Of a stretch of 34,713 bases of DNA, positions 22,225 to 29,893 are shown in pieces; positions within the stretch are counted from its first letter, which is position 1; the number at the start of each line of letters is the position of its first letter. The stretch comes from Sphingomonas faeni. GTDB lineage: Bacteria; Pseudomonadota; Alphaproteobacteria; Sphingomonadales; Sphingomonadaceae. Below the pieces are notes generated by a model. The model made no database searches and was not told where the DNA came from. It saw only the letters and a list, made by a program, of their open reading frames with translations. Location of the stretch: the NCBI RefSeq assembly GCF_024273235.1, contig NZ_JANBVH010000044.1, positions 1-34,713 of the forward strand. Reading direction: 5' to 3'. Position numbers and translations under genes: made by a program.

Positions 22225-24099
22225 TCAGAGGCCGGCGAACACCGCCAGCCAGTATGTAATGCCAGCCATGATGTAGGCGGCGGCGAACAAATAGCCAACC
22301 ATGAAGGCGGGCCATTTCCACCCGTTGGTCTCGCGACGGGTCACGGCGATGGTCGAGATGCACTGCGGCGCGAACACGAACCACATCAGGAAGGCGAGCG
22401 CGGTCGGCAGGCTCCAGCGACCGCGCAGATTCTCGACCATGGCCTTGCCGCCCTGGTTGCTGTCGGGATCGTCGATCGCATAGACCGTGCCGATCGCGGC
22501 TACCGCGACTTCGCGCGCGGCCATCGCCGGGATCAGCGCGAGGACGATGTCGCGGTTGAAGCCGATCGGTGCGAACACCGGCGCGATGCCGTTGGCGATG
22601 CGACCCGCGACCGAATAATCGACCGCCGAGATCTTCGGTGCGCCGACGGGCTGCTCGGGCGGCTTGGGGAAGCTCAGCAGCACCCACAGGATGATCGTCG
22701 AGGTCAGGATGATGCCGCCGGCGCGCTTCAGGAAGATCTGCGCGCGGCTCCACAGGCCGATGCCGACGTCGCGCCACTGCGGCCACTGGTATTTGGGCAT
22801 CTCCATCATGAAGCCCGACGATACGCCCTTGGTCACCGTCCGGCGCAGCACCAGCGCGGCGACGAACGCGCCGACGATGCCCATCACGTACAGCCCAAGC
22901 ATCACCAGCCCCTGCAAGCCGACGAACGGCAGCACCTGCGTGTTGGGAATGAACGCGCCGATGATCAGCGTGTAGACCGGCAGGCGCGCGGAACACGTCA
23001 TCAGCGGCGCGATCAGGATCGTGGTCAGCCGGTCCTTCTCGTCGTCGATCGTCCGTGTCGCCATGATGCCGGGGATCGCGCACGCGAAGCTCGACAGCAG
23101 CGGGATGAACGCGCGGCCCGACAGCCCGACGCTCGCCATCACCCGGTCCATCAGGAACGCGGCGCGGACCATGTAGCCGCTCGCCTCGAGGACTAGGATG
23201 AAGAGGAACAGGATCAGGATCTGCGGCAGGAACACGATGACCGCGCCGACGCCGGCGATCACGCCGTCGACCAATAATGACCGGAGCAGCGAATCGGGGA
23301 GTTCGGCGGTCAGGAAGCCCTGCAACGCGGTGAAGCCCGCATCGATCGCGTCCATGAACGGCTGTGCCCAGCTGAACACCGCCTGGAACATCAGGAACAT
23401 GATCGCGAGCAGCAGGATCGGGCCGGCGACCGGGTGCAGCGCGACCGCATCGAGCATGTGCGTCCAGCGACGAACGGTCGTCTCGGACACGGTCGCCGCG
23501 GTGGCGATCGTACGGGCGCGGCGCTGGAGCGTGACGATATCGTCCTGGACACTGCCGTCTGACTTGCGCAGCCGCATCGGGCCGTTGATGACGATGCTGG
23601 AGAGAGCGGCCTTCAACTCGTCTAGGCCACGCTTGCGCACCGCGACGGTCGGGATCACCGGCACGCCGAGCTCGCGTTCGAGCACTTTCGGGTCGAGCTT
23701 CAGCCCGTCGCGCTCCGCCAGATCGACCATGTTGAGCGCGACCACCACCGGCAGGCCAAGCGCGATCAGCTGGAGCGTAAAGCGCAGGTGATTGTCGAGA
23801 TTGGCGGCATCGACGACCACGACCAGCGCGTCGGGCAGGCGCTCGCCATCCTGCGTGCCGGTGACGACGTCGCGCGTGACCCGCTCGTCGGGGGAGGAGG
23901 GCTCGAGGCTGTACGCGCCGGGCAGATCGACCAGTTCGATCGGCCGCCCGTCGTCGAGCATCAGCCGCCCGACCTTCCGCTCGACCGTGACGCCCGGATA
24001 ATTGCCGACCTTCTGGCGCGCACCGGTCAGCGCATTGAACAGCGCGCTCTTGCCGGCATTGGGATTGCCGACCAGCGCAACCAGCGGTGCTGCGTTCAT
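22225..24099 (-). CDS. feoB: Ferrous iron transporter FeoB
   Basis: A 624-residue inner-membrane Fe(II) transporter. The N-terminal G domain has G1 GNPNAGKS (11-18), the switch region NYPGVTVE, G3 DLPG and G4 NMVD. A helical segment follows, then the membrane part with Gate motifs CAIPGIMATRT and MTCSARLPVYTLII. It is shorter than the E. coli protein at the C-terminus, which is common in this class, and has no cysteine-rich tail. It is nine bases downstream of feoA, forming feoAB. Ferrous uptake works under low-oxygen or reducing conditions. Confidence 0.96.
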   Translation of the reverse strand: MNAAPLVALVGNPNAGKSALFNALTGARQKVGNYPGVTVERKVGRLMLDDGRPIELVDLPGAYSLEPSSPDERVTRDVVTGTQDGERLPDALVVVVDAANLDNHLRFTLQLIALGLPVVVALNMVDLAERDGLKLDPKVLERELGVPVIPTVAVRKRGLDELKAALSSIVINGPMRLRKSDGSVQDDIVTLQRRARTIATAATVSETTVRRWTHMLDAVALHPVAGPILLLAIMFLMFQAVFSWAQPFMDAIDAGFTALQGFLTAELPDSLLRSLLVDGVIAGVGAVIVFLPQILILFLFILVLEASGYMVRAAFLMDRVMASVGLSGRAFIPLLSSFACAIPGIMATRTIDDEKDRLTTILIAPLMTCSARLPVYTLIIGAFIPNTQVLPFVGLQGLVMLGLYVMGIVGAFVAALVLRRTVTKGVSSGFMMEMPKYQWPQWRDVGIGLWSRAQIFLKRAGGIILTSTIILWVLLSFPKPPEQPVGAPKISAVDYSVAGRIANGIAPVFAPIGFNRDIVLALIPAMAAREVAVAAIGTVYAIDDPDSNQGGKAMVENLRGRWSLPTALAFLMWFVFAPQCISTIAVTRRETNGWKWPAFMVGYLFAAAYIMAGITYWLAVFAGL

Positions 24100-24108
24100 T
24101 CTAAAGGA

Positions 24109-24384
24109 TTATTCGGCGGCGGCAGGCATCGGCGAAACGTGAATGGCGCCGGCGACCGCGCGGCGGAGTGCGACGGTCATGCGGCCGATCCGGCAGGCGA
24201 TCGGGCCCTGGCCCAGCGTCGCGCGGTGCAGCACCTCGACATCGACCCCCTCGTCGAAACCCAGTTCGCGCAGGCGACGCGCTTCCGGCCCGGCGAGTCG
24301 CGCCCATTCGATTGCCGCAACAATAGCGTGCTGCTTGCGCGGCAGGGTTTCGAGGCTGACGGAACGATCGGGGCGAGTGTCCAT
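24109..24384 (-). CDS. feoA: Ferrous iron transport protein FeoA
   Basis: A 91-residue SH3-like FeoA protein: ARRLRELGFDEGVDVEVLHRA and DPI-type core GQGPIACRIGRMTVALRRAVAGAIHV. It is a small cytoplasmic partner needed for FeoB function. The ATG at 24384 is supported by family length; the upstream frame continues into a repeat and is not coding. There is no ribosome-binding site; the bases just upstream instead contain a Fur-like half-site. Confidence 0.9.
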   Translation of the reverse strand: MDTRPDRSVSLETLPRKQHAIVAAIEWARLAGPEARRLRELGFDEGVDVEVLHRATLGQGPIACRIGRMTVALRRAVAGAIHVSPMPAAAE

Positions 24385-24386
24385 GA

Positions 24387-24401
24387 TGCGAGTGATTATC
24401 A
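24387..24401 (-). promoter_or_regulatory. Partial Fur-box-like site at feoA
   Basis: On the minus strand the sequence is TGATAATCACTCGCA. Its first seven bases match the Fur-box half TGATAAT exactly, while the second half matches only four of seven. It lies two to three bases upstream of the feoA start. Iron control of feoAB by Fur-type proteins is well known, but this site is only half convincing. Confidence 0.25.
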
Positions 24402-24460
24402 GTAACCCGCGGGCAAGGGAAGCCCCCAGGCAAGCAACCATGCATCCCGAGTATATTCTT

Positions 24461-24539
24461 GTTCTCCCGCGGAAGCAGGAGCCCAGGGTCGCGAGCGATG
24501 ACGTTTGTGGCTCCTGGACCCCCGCTTCCGCCGGGGAAC
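24461..24539. repeat. Palindromic repeat, CCGC-GAAGC-GG family, copy 1
   Basis: GTTCTCCCGCGGAAGCAGGA and GCCCAGG on the left pair imperfectly with CCTGGACCCCCGCTTCCGCC and GGGGAAC on the right. Related copies are at 29428-29484 and, inside ribD, at 32456-32542. It fills the gap between COQ9 and feoA on the same strand. Confidence 0.78.
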
Positions 24540-24580
24540 GCGGTTCCTTATCGCGATAGCTGAGACCAATGTCGGCGCGC

Positions 24581-25234
24581 TCAGGCCGTTGGATAGCGCA
24601 GCCGACCAACGAATCGCGACAGGCTGAAGCCGTGCTCGGTGCGCTTGAGGAAGCCGGCCTTGGCCTTTTCGAACTGCATGATCCCGTCGATCCGGCGACC
24701 GAGGAACGCGCGCGTTTCGGCGAGGCCTTCGCTCTCGTCGTCGAGGAACACCGTGATCGTCGACGCGTACACGCCGAGCAGGATCGTCCGCTTCGTGTAG
24801 TAATTATAATCCGTCGAGACGTCGCCGGCCGCACGCCAGATCGTATCGACCGTCCGCCATCCGAGCCGCGTCGCCTTTGCCAGGTTCTGCGGGAGCGCGA
24901 GGATCGCCACCGCACGGCGCAGCGATTCGCGATCGATCGACGTCGCATCGAGTCGCGCCTCGACCAATGCGGTGATCTTCTCGCGGATCTTCATCAGCGC
25001 GAGCCGCTCGGGCGGCACTGCGGCCAGCATCACGCCGTCGATATGCGCGAACCAGGCGTCGATCATGTCGACCGGGCCGTCCTTGAACGCCAGCGCGGCG
25101 ACGTCGGTGTCGATTCCCTCGGCCTGCGCGGCCATGTCGCGCGCGGCGTCGCTCCAGCCGTCGAACGCCGCGTTGGAAGCGATGCCGGGCGCCAGCAGGG
25201 CGCGGATTTCGTCGAGCGTAAGGTCCTGGGTCAT
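24581..25234 (-). CDS. COQ9 family protein (ubiquinone biosynthesis)
   Basis: A 217-residue protein with the COQ9 signature DVSTDYNYYTKRTILLGVYA and the following FLDD segment. COQ9 has a TetR-like fold, binds lipids or isoprenoids, and assists the ubiquinone-ring hydroxylation step in mitochondria and alphaproteobacteria. The C-terminal KAGFLKRTEHGFSLSRFVGR is basic and could touch the membrane. Its ATG overlaps the stop of the upstream EamA transporter gene (25231-25234), so the two are coupled, although no functional link is evident. Confidence 0.9.
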   Translation of the reverse strand: MTQDLTLDEIRALLAPGIASNAAFDGWSDAARDMAAQAEGIDTDVAALAFKDGPVDMIDAWFAHIDGVMLAAVPPERLALMKIREKITALVEARLDATSIDRESLRRAVAILALPQNLAKATRLGWRTVDTIWRAAGDVSTDYNYYTKRTILLGVYASTITVFLDDESEGLAETRAFLGRRIDGIMQFEKAKAGFLKRTEHGFSLSRFVGRLRYPTA

Positions 25235-26223
25235 ACCGTCTCCTGCCGTCCAAAATCAGGCGTGTCGCGCGCGTCTTCAAGAGGTAATTCGGGGGGAGGT
25301 CCCTGACGCACGAGCACCAGCGCGACCGCGACCATCACGACGCCGGCCAGGTCCGCCGTGCCGAGCCGCTCGCCATAGACCAGCCAACCCACCACGCCGG
25401 CAACCACAGGCTGGATCAGCAAGGCGATCCCGATCACCAGCGGCGTGAAGCGGCCGAGCGCATAGATCATCAACCCCTGCCCGAGCACCTGGCTGCACAG
25501 GGCAAGCCCGATCAGCGGCCCCCAGTGCGTCGGCACCACGCGCTCGCCCATCGCCAGCGCGAACACGAGCAGCGGGACGATCCCCGCGAGCGTCGACAGG
25601 GTCAGCGCGGACAGCGGCGCGAGCGTCGCCCGCGCGCGCGCCATCAGGATGAAATAGACGGTATAGAGCAGCCCGGCGAGGATGCAGAGCAGGTCGCCCG
25701 CCAGGTTTTTCGCATCGAGCTCGTAGGAGCGCCCGAGCAGCAACGCGGCGCCCGCCGCCGCGAGCACCAGCGCCCAGCCCTGCGTTCGCGTCGGCCAGGT
25801 CTTCGCGATCAGGAAGCCGTAGATCGGGAACATCAGCGTCGCCGCATTGCCGAACAGCGTCGCGTTGGCGAGCGTCGTGCGGTGTATCCCGAGATGCCAC
25901 GCGCCGAGATCGGCGGCGAAACACACGCCGCCCGCGATCAGCCCGATCCATACGCCACGGCTCAGCCGGGTCGGTCGCGCGCCCTGCTGGACCGCCAGGG
26001 CAATGAGGAACGGCACCGCGAGCGTCAGCCGCCAGAACCCGGCTGCCACCGGCCCGACCTCGGTCGCGCGCACGAACCACGGCCCGAATGCCAGTGCGAC
26101 GTTCGCCACCACCAGCGCGGCAAACGCAACCAGGCCAGGCGCGGCAACGGTCTTCACGTCCGCGGTCAAGCCGTGCGGCGTATCGGGCGCGCTAGATAAT
26201 GTTTGCGGGGCGGGGCGATGCAT
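25231..26223 (-). CDS. DMT superfamily (EamA) transporter
   Basis: A 330-residue inner-membrane protein with about ten transmembrane segments in two EamA repeats (roughly 30-165 and 175-312). Typical pieces are WRLTLAVPFLIALAV, GVCFAADLGAWHLGI, TLFGNAATLMFPIYGFLI in repeat one, and LIQPVVAGVVGWLVYGERL in repeat two. These exporters carry varied small metabolites; the substrate cannot be told. The first 25 residues are hydrophilic, so translation may begin at a later codon. It is divergent from the Old Yellow Enzyme gene with 51 bases between starts. Confidence 0.87.
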   Translation of the reverse strand: MHRPAPQTLSSAPDTPHGLTADVKTVAAPGLVAFAALVVANVALAFGPWFVRATEVGPVAAGFWRLTLAVPFLIALAVQQGARPTRLSRGVWIGLIAGGVCFAADLGAWHLGIHRTTLANATLFGNAATLMFPIYGFLIAKTWPTRTQGWALVLAAAGAALLLGRSYELDAKNLAGDLLCILAGLLYTVYFILMARARATLAPLSALTLSTLAGIVPLLVFALAMGERVVPTHWGPLIGLALCSQVLGQGLMIYALGRFTPLVIGIALLIQPVVAGVVGWLVYGERLGTADLAGVVMVAVALVLVRQGPPPELPLEDARDTPDFGRQETV

Positions 26224-26274
26224 GCCGCCCTGTAGCCTCCTATCTTCCGCCCGTCAGGCCAATAAGGAGCTTCC

Positions 26275-27363
26275 ATGCCTAGCCTTTTCGATTCCATCAC
26301 CCTTGGCGCTGTCGCCGCGCCGAACCGCATCCTCATGGCGCCGCTTACGCGTGGGCGTGCCGACAAGGATGCCGTGCCGACCGGCATGATGGTCGAGTAT
26401 TATACGCAGCGGGCGAGCGCGGGCCTGATCATCTCGGAGGCCACCGGCATCAGCCGCGAAGGTCTGGGCTGGCCGTTCGCGCCGGGCCTGTGGACCGATG
26501 CGCAGGTCGCCGCCTGGAAGCCCGTCACCGACTCGGTCCACGCCGCCGGTGGCCGGATCATCGCGCAGCTGTGGCACATGGGTCGGCAGGTCCATTCGTC
26601 GGTGATCGGCGGCCAGCCGGTGTCGTCATCGGCCACCGCGACCGAAGGCCAGGCGCACACGTTCGAGGGCAAGCAGGATTTCGAGGTTGCGCGTCCGCTC
26701 GAACTGAACGAAATCCCGCGCCTGCTGAACGATTACGAGCTGGCGACCAAGAACGCGCTGGCGGCAGGCTTTGACGGCGTGCAGATCCACGCCGCGAACG
26801 GCTATCTGATCGACCAGTTCCTGCGGGATAACGCGAACCTGCGCACCGACGAATATGGCGGCGGAATCGAGAACCGTATCCGCCTGCTGCGCGAAGTCGC
26901 CGAGCGAGTCATCTCGGTCGCCGGTGCCGATCGGACCAGCGTCCGCCTGTCGCCGAACGGCGAGTCGCAGGGCGTCGACGACAGCAATCCCGAGCCGCTG
27001 TTCACCGCTGCTGCGAAGGCGCTGTCCGACCTCGGCATCGCGTTCCTCGAACTGCGCGAGCCGGGCCCCGACGGCACCTTCGGCCGCACCGATGTGCCGA
27101 AGCTCAGCCCGGCGATCCGGAAAGTGTTCAAGGGCGTGCTGGTCGTGAACTCGGATTACGACACGCTGGAGAAGGCGCAGGCGGAACTCGACAAGGGCGA
27201 TGCCGACGCGATCAGCTTTGGGCGCCCGTTCATCGCCAATCCGGACCTGCCGGAGCGTCTGCGTAGCGGCGCACCGCTGGCCAAGGACGATGCGAAGACG
27301 TGGTACAGCCAGGGGCCCGAGGGGTATATCGACTACCCGGCGCTCGAGACTGCGAACGCGTAA
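26275..27363 (+). CDS. Old Yellow Enzyme family alkene reductase
   Basis: A 362-residue FMN-dependent TIM-barrel flavoenzyme. LMAPLTRGRA is near the N-terminus, the ligand-binding pair H172/N175 and likely proton donor Y177 lie in IHAANGYLIDQFLRD, and FGRPFIANPDL near the C-terminus binds the flavin phosphate. Such enzymes reduce activated C=C bonds or nitro groups with NAD(P)H (NemA/XenA-type). AATAAGGAG precedes the ATG with good spacing. The native substrate is unknown; detoxification of electrophiles is the usual inference. Confidence 0.93.
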   Translation: MPSLFDSITLGAVAAPNRILMAPLTRGRADKDAVPTGMMVEYYTQRASAGLIISEATGISREGLGWPFAPGLWTDAQVAAWKPVTDSVHAAGGRIIAQLWHMGRQVHSSVIGGQPVSSSATATEGQAHTFEGKQDFEVARPLELNEIPRLLNDYELATKNALAAGFDGVQIHAANGYLIDQFLRDNANLRTDEYGGGIENRIRLLREVAERVISVAGADRTSVRLSPNGESQGVDDSNPEPLFTAAAKALSDLGIAFLELREPGPDGTFGRTDVPKLSPAIRKVFKGVLVVNSDYDTLEKAQAELDKGDADAISFGRPFIANPDLPERLRSGAPLAKDDAKTWYSQGPEGYIDYPALETANA

Positions 27364-27386
27364 GCGGTGAAGGAGGCTGGCGCTCG

Positions 27387-27511
27387 ATCCTCCCCCGCCA
27401 GGGGGAGGTGGCAGGCGTCAGCCTGACGGAGGGGGAGGCATGCGCCCACGTCGGTTCCGTGTCCTCCCCCTCCGTCACCTTCGGCGACACCTCCCCCTGG
27501 CGGGGGAGGAT
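27387..27511. repeat. Palindromic repeat, GGGGGAGG family, copy 2
   Basis: ATCCTCCCCCGCCAGGGGGA starts it and CCTGGCGGGGGAGGAT ends it, with ACGGAGGGGGAGG and CCTCCCCCTCCGT as inner arms. The right half is nearly identical to copy 3 (29509-29632), including TTCCGTGTCCTCCCCCTCCG. It follows the Old Yellow Enzyme gene. Confidence 0.87.
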
Positions 27512-27603
27512 CACGAAAGGGCTGCCTCTGGTCACCCGCGCCGCCATCGCCTAGCAGCGCGCTTCAGCGCCGCAGGGGCGCATCGGTGACGACAGGATAT
27601 GCA

Positions 27604-28098
27604 ATGACCGACGGCTGGCCGAGCGGGGGCAGGGGAACGGGGCCGCTCATGCCGGGCACCGCGGACCGCGCCGCGCGGCGGGCGGAAGAGCGGGCCAGGG
27701 ACCGCGAACAGCGCGCCAAGGAACGGCTAGCCGCTGCGGAACAGCGATCCGAATCGCGGGCCGTCGAGCGTGACCGCCAGTCCCAGGAACGCGAACGCGC
27801 CCGCGAAAGCCGGCGGATCGAGGAGGATCAGCGGATCAAGGCGCGGCTCGATGCACCGCCGACCAACGACGTCGAGGCGCTGAAGATCTCCAAACGCCGC
27901 CGCTCGGGCGCGCTCGCCCGCAGCGGCGAGGAATCGAAGACCGACCGTGATACGCGCAGCTACAAGACCATCGTCGATACCGCCCGAATCCGCACGCTCG
28001 CCGATCGCGGTGCGTCCTTGTCGGGGCTCGCCGGCGCGTTCGGCATCACGATCGAAGAGGTCGAGGCGGCGTTGCTGGAGAGGGCACCGCGGGACTGA
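27604..28098 (+). CDS. Highly charged coiled-coil protein with C-terminal HTH-like segment
   Basis: A 164-residue protein of unknown function. About 65 residues (roughly 18-82) form an Arg/Glu/Ala-rich continuous helix or coiled coil (RAARRAEERARDREQRAKER is representative). The C-terminal 40 residues (ARIRTLADRGASLSGLAGAF, then GITIEEVEAALLERA) resemble a helix-turn-helix. There is no signal or membrane part. The ATG at 27604 is preferred over a GTG at 27586 because of an ACAGGA sequence upstream. The gene is convergent with the SpoIIAA-like gene, six bases apart. A nucleoid- or DNA-associated role is possible but unproven. Confidence 0.7.
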   Translation: MTDGWPSGGRGTGPLMPGTADRAARRAEERARDREQRAKERLAAAEQRSESRAVERDRQSQERERARESRRIEEDQRIKARLDAPPTNDVEALKISKRRRSGALARSGEESKTDRDTRSYKTIVDTARIRTLADRGASLSGLAGAFGITIEEVEAALLERAPRD

Positions 28099-28104
28099 AG
28101 TGCG

Positions 28105-28479
28105 TCAGGCGGCGTGGCCGTCGCCCGCGAGCCACAGCCTTGCTGCGTCGATATCGAGAAACGTCCGGCAGTTCTCGGCCTTGAGATAGCGCTCGGTCTG
28201 GAGCTTCGCCAAATGCGAGGCGACCACTGCCGCGATCGGCGCGGAGGTTACCTTGAGCGCCTTTGGCATCATCGCTTCGAGCGCATCGACCACCTTCAGC
28301 GGCTGGATCGCGGCCTTGCGAAGGTCGGCGAGCACGACGAACCGGCCGTGATACAGCCGCGCCGCCGTGCCCCGCGCGAGCAGCTCGGCGGAGAACGCCG
28401 CGGTTGTCGCGACCGACCAGAAGCCTTCGGTGACGATGGTGAGCGTCTTGGTCGGGGCGTCGAAGCTGATCGTGTACAT
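28105..28479 (-). CDS. SpoIIAA/STAS-like protein
   Basis: A 124-residue protein resembling the SpoIIAA-like family: an N-terminal strand pair (YTISFDAPTKTLTIVTEGFW), then VVLADLRKAAIQPLKVVDAL at the position of the STAS phosphorylation loop, and a C-terminal helix ending WLAGDG. STAS domains act in anti-sigma antagonism and stress signalling; here a D-L-R motif replaces the usual D-S-S, so phosphorylation is doubtful. The ATG at 28479 is chosen; a GTG five codons upstream is possible. No clear ribosome-binding site. Confidence 0.6.
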   Translation of the reverse strand: MYTISFDAPTKTLTIVTEGFWSVATTAAFSAELLARGTAARLYHGRFVVLADLRKAAIQPLKVVDALEAMMPKALKVTSAPIAAVVASHLAKLQTERYLKAENCRTFLDIDAARLWLAGDGHAA

Positions 28480-28515
28480 GCTGTCCGCTAGCACCGGTAT
28501 GTTAACGATCCGCTA

Positions 28516-29331
28516 TCAATCGGTACCGGGCAGGTCGACGTGCAGGCGGCGAAAGCGCGCCTCGACCAGGCTGTACGCACCGAACAGCGCCAGCCCGATC
28601 CCGGTCAGCGCCAGCAGCCACTTGCCGCCCGGTTGCGACTGCAGCATCTGCAGTGCATCGGCCACGCCGCCTGCGTCGCTCGCATGCGCGGTCCACGCTG
28701 CCAGCCCGAACAGTCCGGCGACGATCAGGAACACCAGCGCGCGGGCGCCGTAGCCGACCCTGCCCATCGTGCAGACATAGCCGGGGGCGGGGGCGTCGCC
28801 ACGGAGGTCGTGGATGAATTCGCCGCGCCAGGCCTTTTGCGCCTGCTGGAACGCGGCGACCAGCACGCCGACCGCAACTGCACCGACCAGAACGCGTCCG
28901 GCGGGCTGGTCGAGCAACAGCGCAGTCCAGTCGCGTGCGCTTTCATCGCCGGGCGAAACCGATGCGTCGCGCGATCCGATTTTCATGGCGAGCTTGGCGG
29001 CGGTCCAGGCAAGGATCAGGTGCGCGATCCCGCTGACGAGGTGGCCGATGCGCTTGAGGCTGCCCTTGATGTCGCTGCCGATTCCCTCGGGATTGGCGGC
29101 GGACTCGGTCAGCCGCCAGACCGCGTAGCCGAGCAGACCGGCCGCGACGATCGCCAGCAGCAATGGCCCGAGCGGTCCGTCGGCCATCGACCCGATCGCG
29201 CCCTGGTTGTCGGCAATCTCGCCACCGCGGAGTGCCGCGTCGACGGCGAACCAGCCGACGAGAATATAGACCACCCCGCGCGCGGCAAAGCCGAGCTTGG
29301 CGAGCAACGTCGCATTCGCATCCGAAATCAT
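28516..29331 (-). CDS. DUF1206 family membrane protein
   Basis: A 271-residue inner-membrane protein built of three similar units, each with two hydrophobic helices (about 10-85, 95-165 and 190-262). Unit starts are similar: LLAKLGFAARGVVYILVGWF, RIGHLVSGIAHLILAWTA and RVGYGARALVFLIVAGLFGL. This is the DUF1206 layout; the function is unknown. The ATG at 29331 is preceded by an AAAGGGGCG-type site and, 26-50 bases upstream, by a perfect EcfG promoter match. General-stress control is therefore likely. Confidence 0.88.
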   Translation of the reverse strand: MISDANATLLAKLGFAARGVVYILVGWFAVDAALRGGEIADNQGAIGSMADGPLGPLLLAIVAAGLLGYAVWRLTESAANPEGIGSDIKGSLKRIGHLVSGIAHLILAWTAAKLAMKIGSRDASVSPGDESARDWTALLLDQPAGRVLVGAVAVGVLVAAFQQAQKAWRGEFIHDLRGDAPAPGYVCTMGRVGYGARALVFLIVAGLFGLAAWTAHASDAGGVADALQMLQSQPGGKWLLALTGIGLALFGAYSLVEARFRRLHVDLPGTD

Positions 29332-29356
29332 GAGCGCCCCTTTGTTACGGGGGCAT

Positions 29357-29381
29357 AACGGCGCGGGGGACTGGACGTTCC
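29357..29381 (-). promoter_or_regulatory. EcfG-type general-stress promoter of the DUF1206 gene
   Basis: On the minus strand GGAAC (29381-29377), 16 bases, then CGTT (29360-29357) match the alphaproteobacterial EcfG consensus GGAAC-N16/17-CGTT exactly. Transcription would begin about seven bases past the -10 box, leaving a leader of roughly 20 bases with room for a ribosome-binding site before the ATG at 29331. Confidence 0.7.
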
Positions 29382-29427
29382 TACGCAAGGGCCGCGGGAG
29401 GTGTGGTTGCCGGCGGCAATCTGAGAG

Positions 29428-29484
29428 TTGTTTCCCCGCGAAGGCGGGGATCCAGACTGGGCTCCCGCCTTCGCGGGAGAACAA
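29428..29484. repeat. Palindromic repeat, CCGC-GAAGG-CGG family, copy 2
   Basis: TTGTTTCCCCGCGAAGGCGG and GGATCCAG on the left pair with CTGGGCTCCCGCCTTCGCGG and GAGAACAA on the right; the loop is very short. It is related to 24461-24539 and to the ribD insert. Confidence 0.82.
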
Positions 29485-29508
29485 GGAGCGGTGCCGCACC
29501 ACGTCACG

Positions 29509-29632
29509 ATCCTCCCCCGCAAGGGGGAGGTGGCAGGCTCTTGCCTGACGGAGGGGGAGGTAAGGGCAAACCGCTGTTCCGTGTCCTCCCCCTCCGTCGC
29601 CTACGGCGCCACCTCCCCCTGGCGGGGGAGGA
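29509..29632. repeat. Palindromic repeat, GGGGGAGG family, copy 3
   Basis: ATCCTCCCCCGCAAGGGGGA opens and CCTGGCGGGGGAGGAT closes the element; the inner arms ACGGAGGGGGAGG and CCTCCCCCTCCGT are as in the other copies. It lies 25 bases from the preceding repeat. Confidence 0.88.
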
Positions 29633-29683
29633 TTGTGGGTTGGGCGTTCGCAAAGGGGCCACGACGGCTTTGCCGTGGGAGGG

Positions 29684-29884
29684 CTATTTTGCGGCTTTGT
29701 CGGGTGTGGGGCTGTCGAGTTTCGCGCCGTCCAGCGTGTTCCGGACCCGAGCCCGCTCCGCTGCTTCCGCCGCCTTCTCCGCCCCGGTCCGCCCGAACAG
29801 CCGCCGGTTTCCCTCGGCCCGCACCACAGCCTCGCTCCTCGCCCGCTGCTTCCGCGCGAGCCGCAGGTTGATCACCTCACCCAC
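29684..29884 (-). CDS. DUF4169 family protein
   Basis: A 66-residue basic helical protein starting MGEVINLRLARKQRARSEAV, the DUF4169 signature, with NRRLFGRTGAEKAAEAAERA next and LDGAKLDS near the end. The GTG start at 29884 is the only codon that gives the family N-terminus. It begins nine bases after the ribH stop, so it is the last gene of the riboflavin operon here. Function unknown; no signal or membrane segment. Confidence 0.85.
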   Translation of the reverse strand: MGEVINLRLARKQRARSEAVVRAEGNRRLFGRTGAEKAAEAAERARVRNTLDGAKLDSPTPDKAAK

Positions 29885-29893
29885 GCGCGCATC

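Larger units (their letters stand above)
29332..29683. other. Gap with a promoter and two palindromic repeats
   Basis: This 352-base stretch has no gene. It holds the EcfG-type promoter of the DUF1206 gene (29357-29381), a CCGC-GAAGG-CGG repeat (29428-29484) and a GGGGGAGG repeat (29509-29632) almost back to back. Near 29663-29680, ACGGC-TTT-GCCGT is a small hairpin just past the DUF4169 stop that could help end the riboflavin operon transcript. Confidence 0.6.

Noticed and set aside
22217..23083. Upstream extension of the ssb frame through feoB
   Set aside because: SSB has a clear start at 22216 and the extension overlaps feoB out of frame.
28480..28515. EcfG-like promoter for the SpoIIAA-like gene (GGTAC-N15-CGTT)
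   Set aside because: It has a mismatch in the -35 box and a spacer one base too short.
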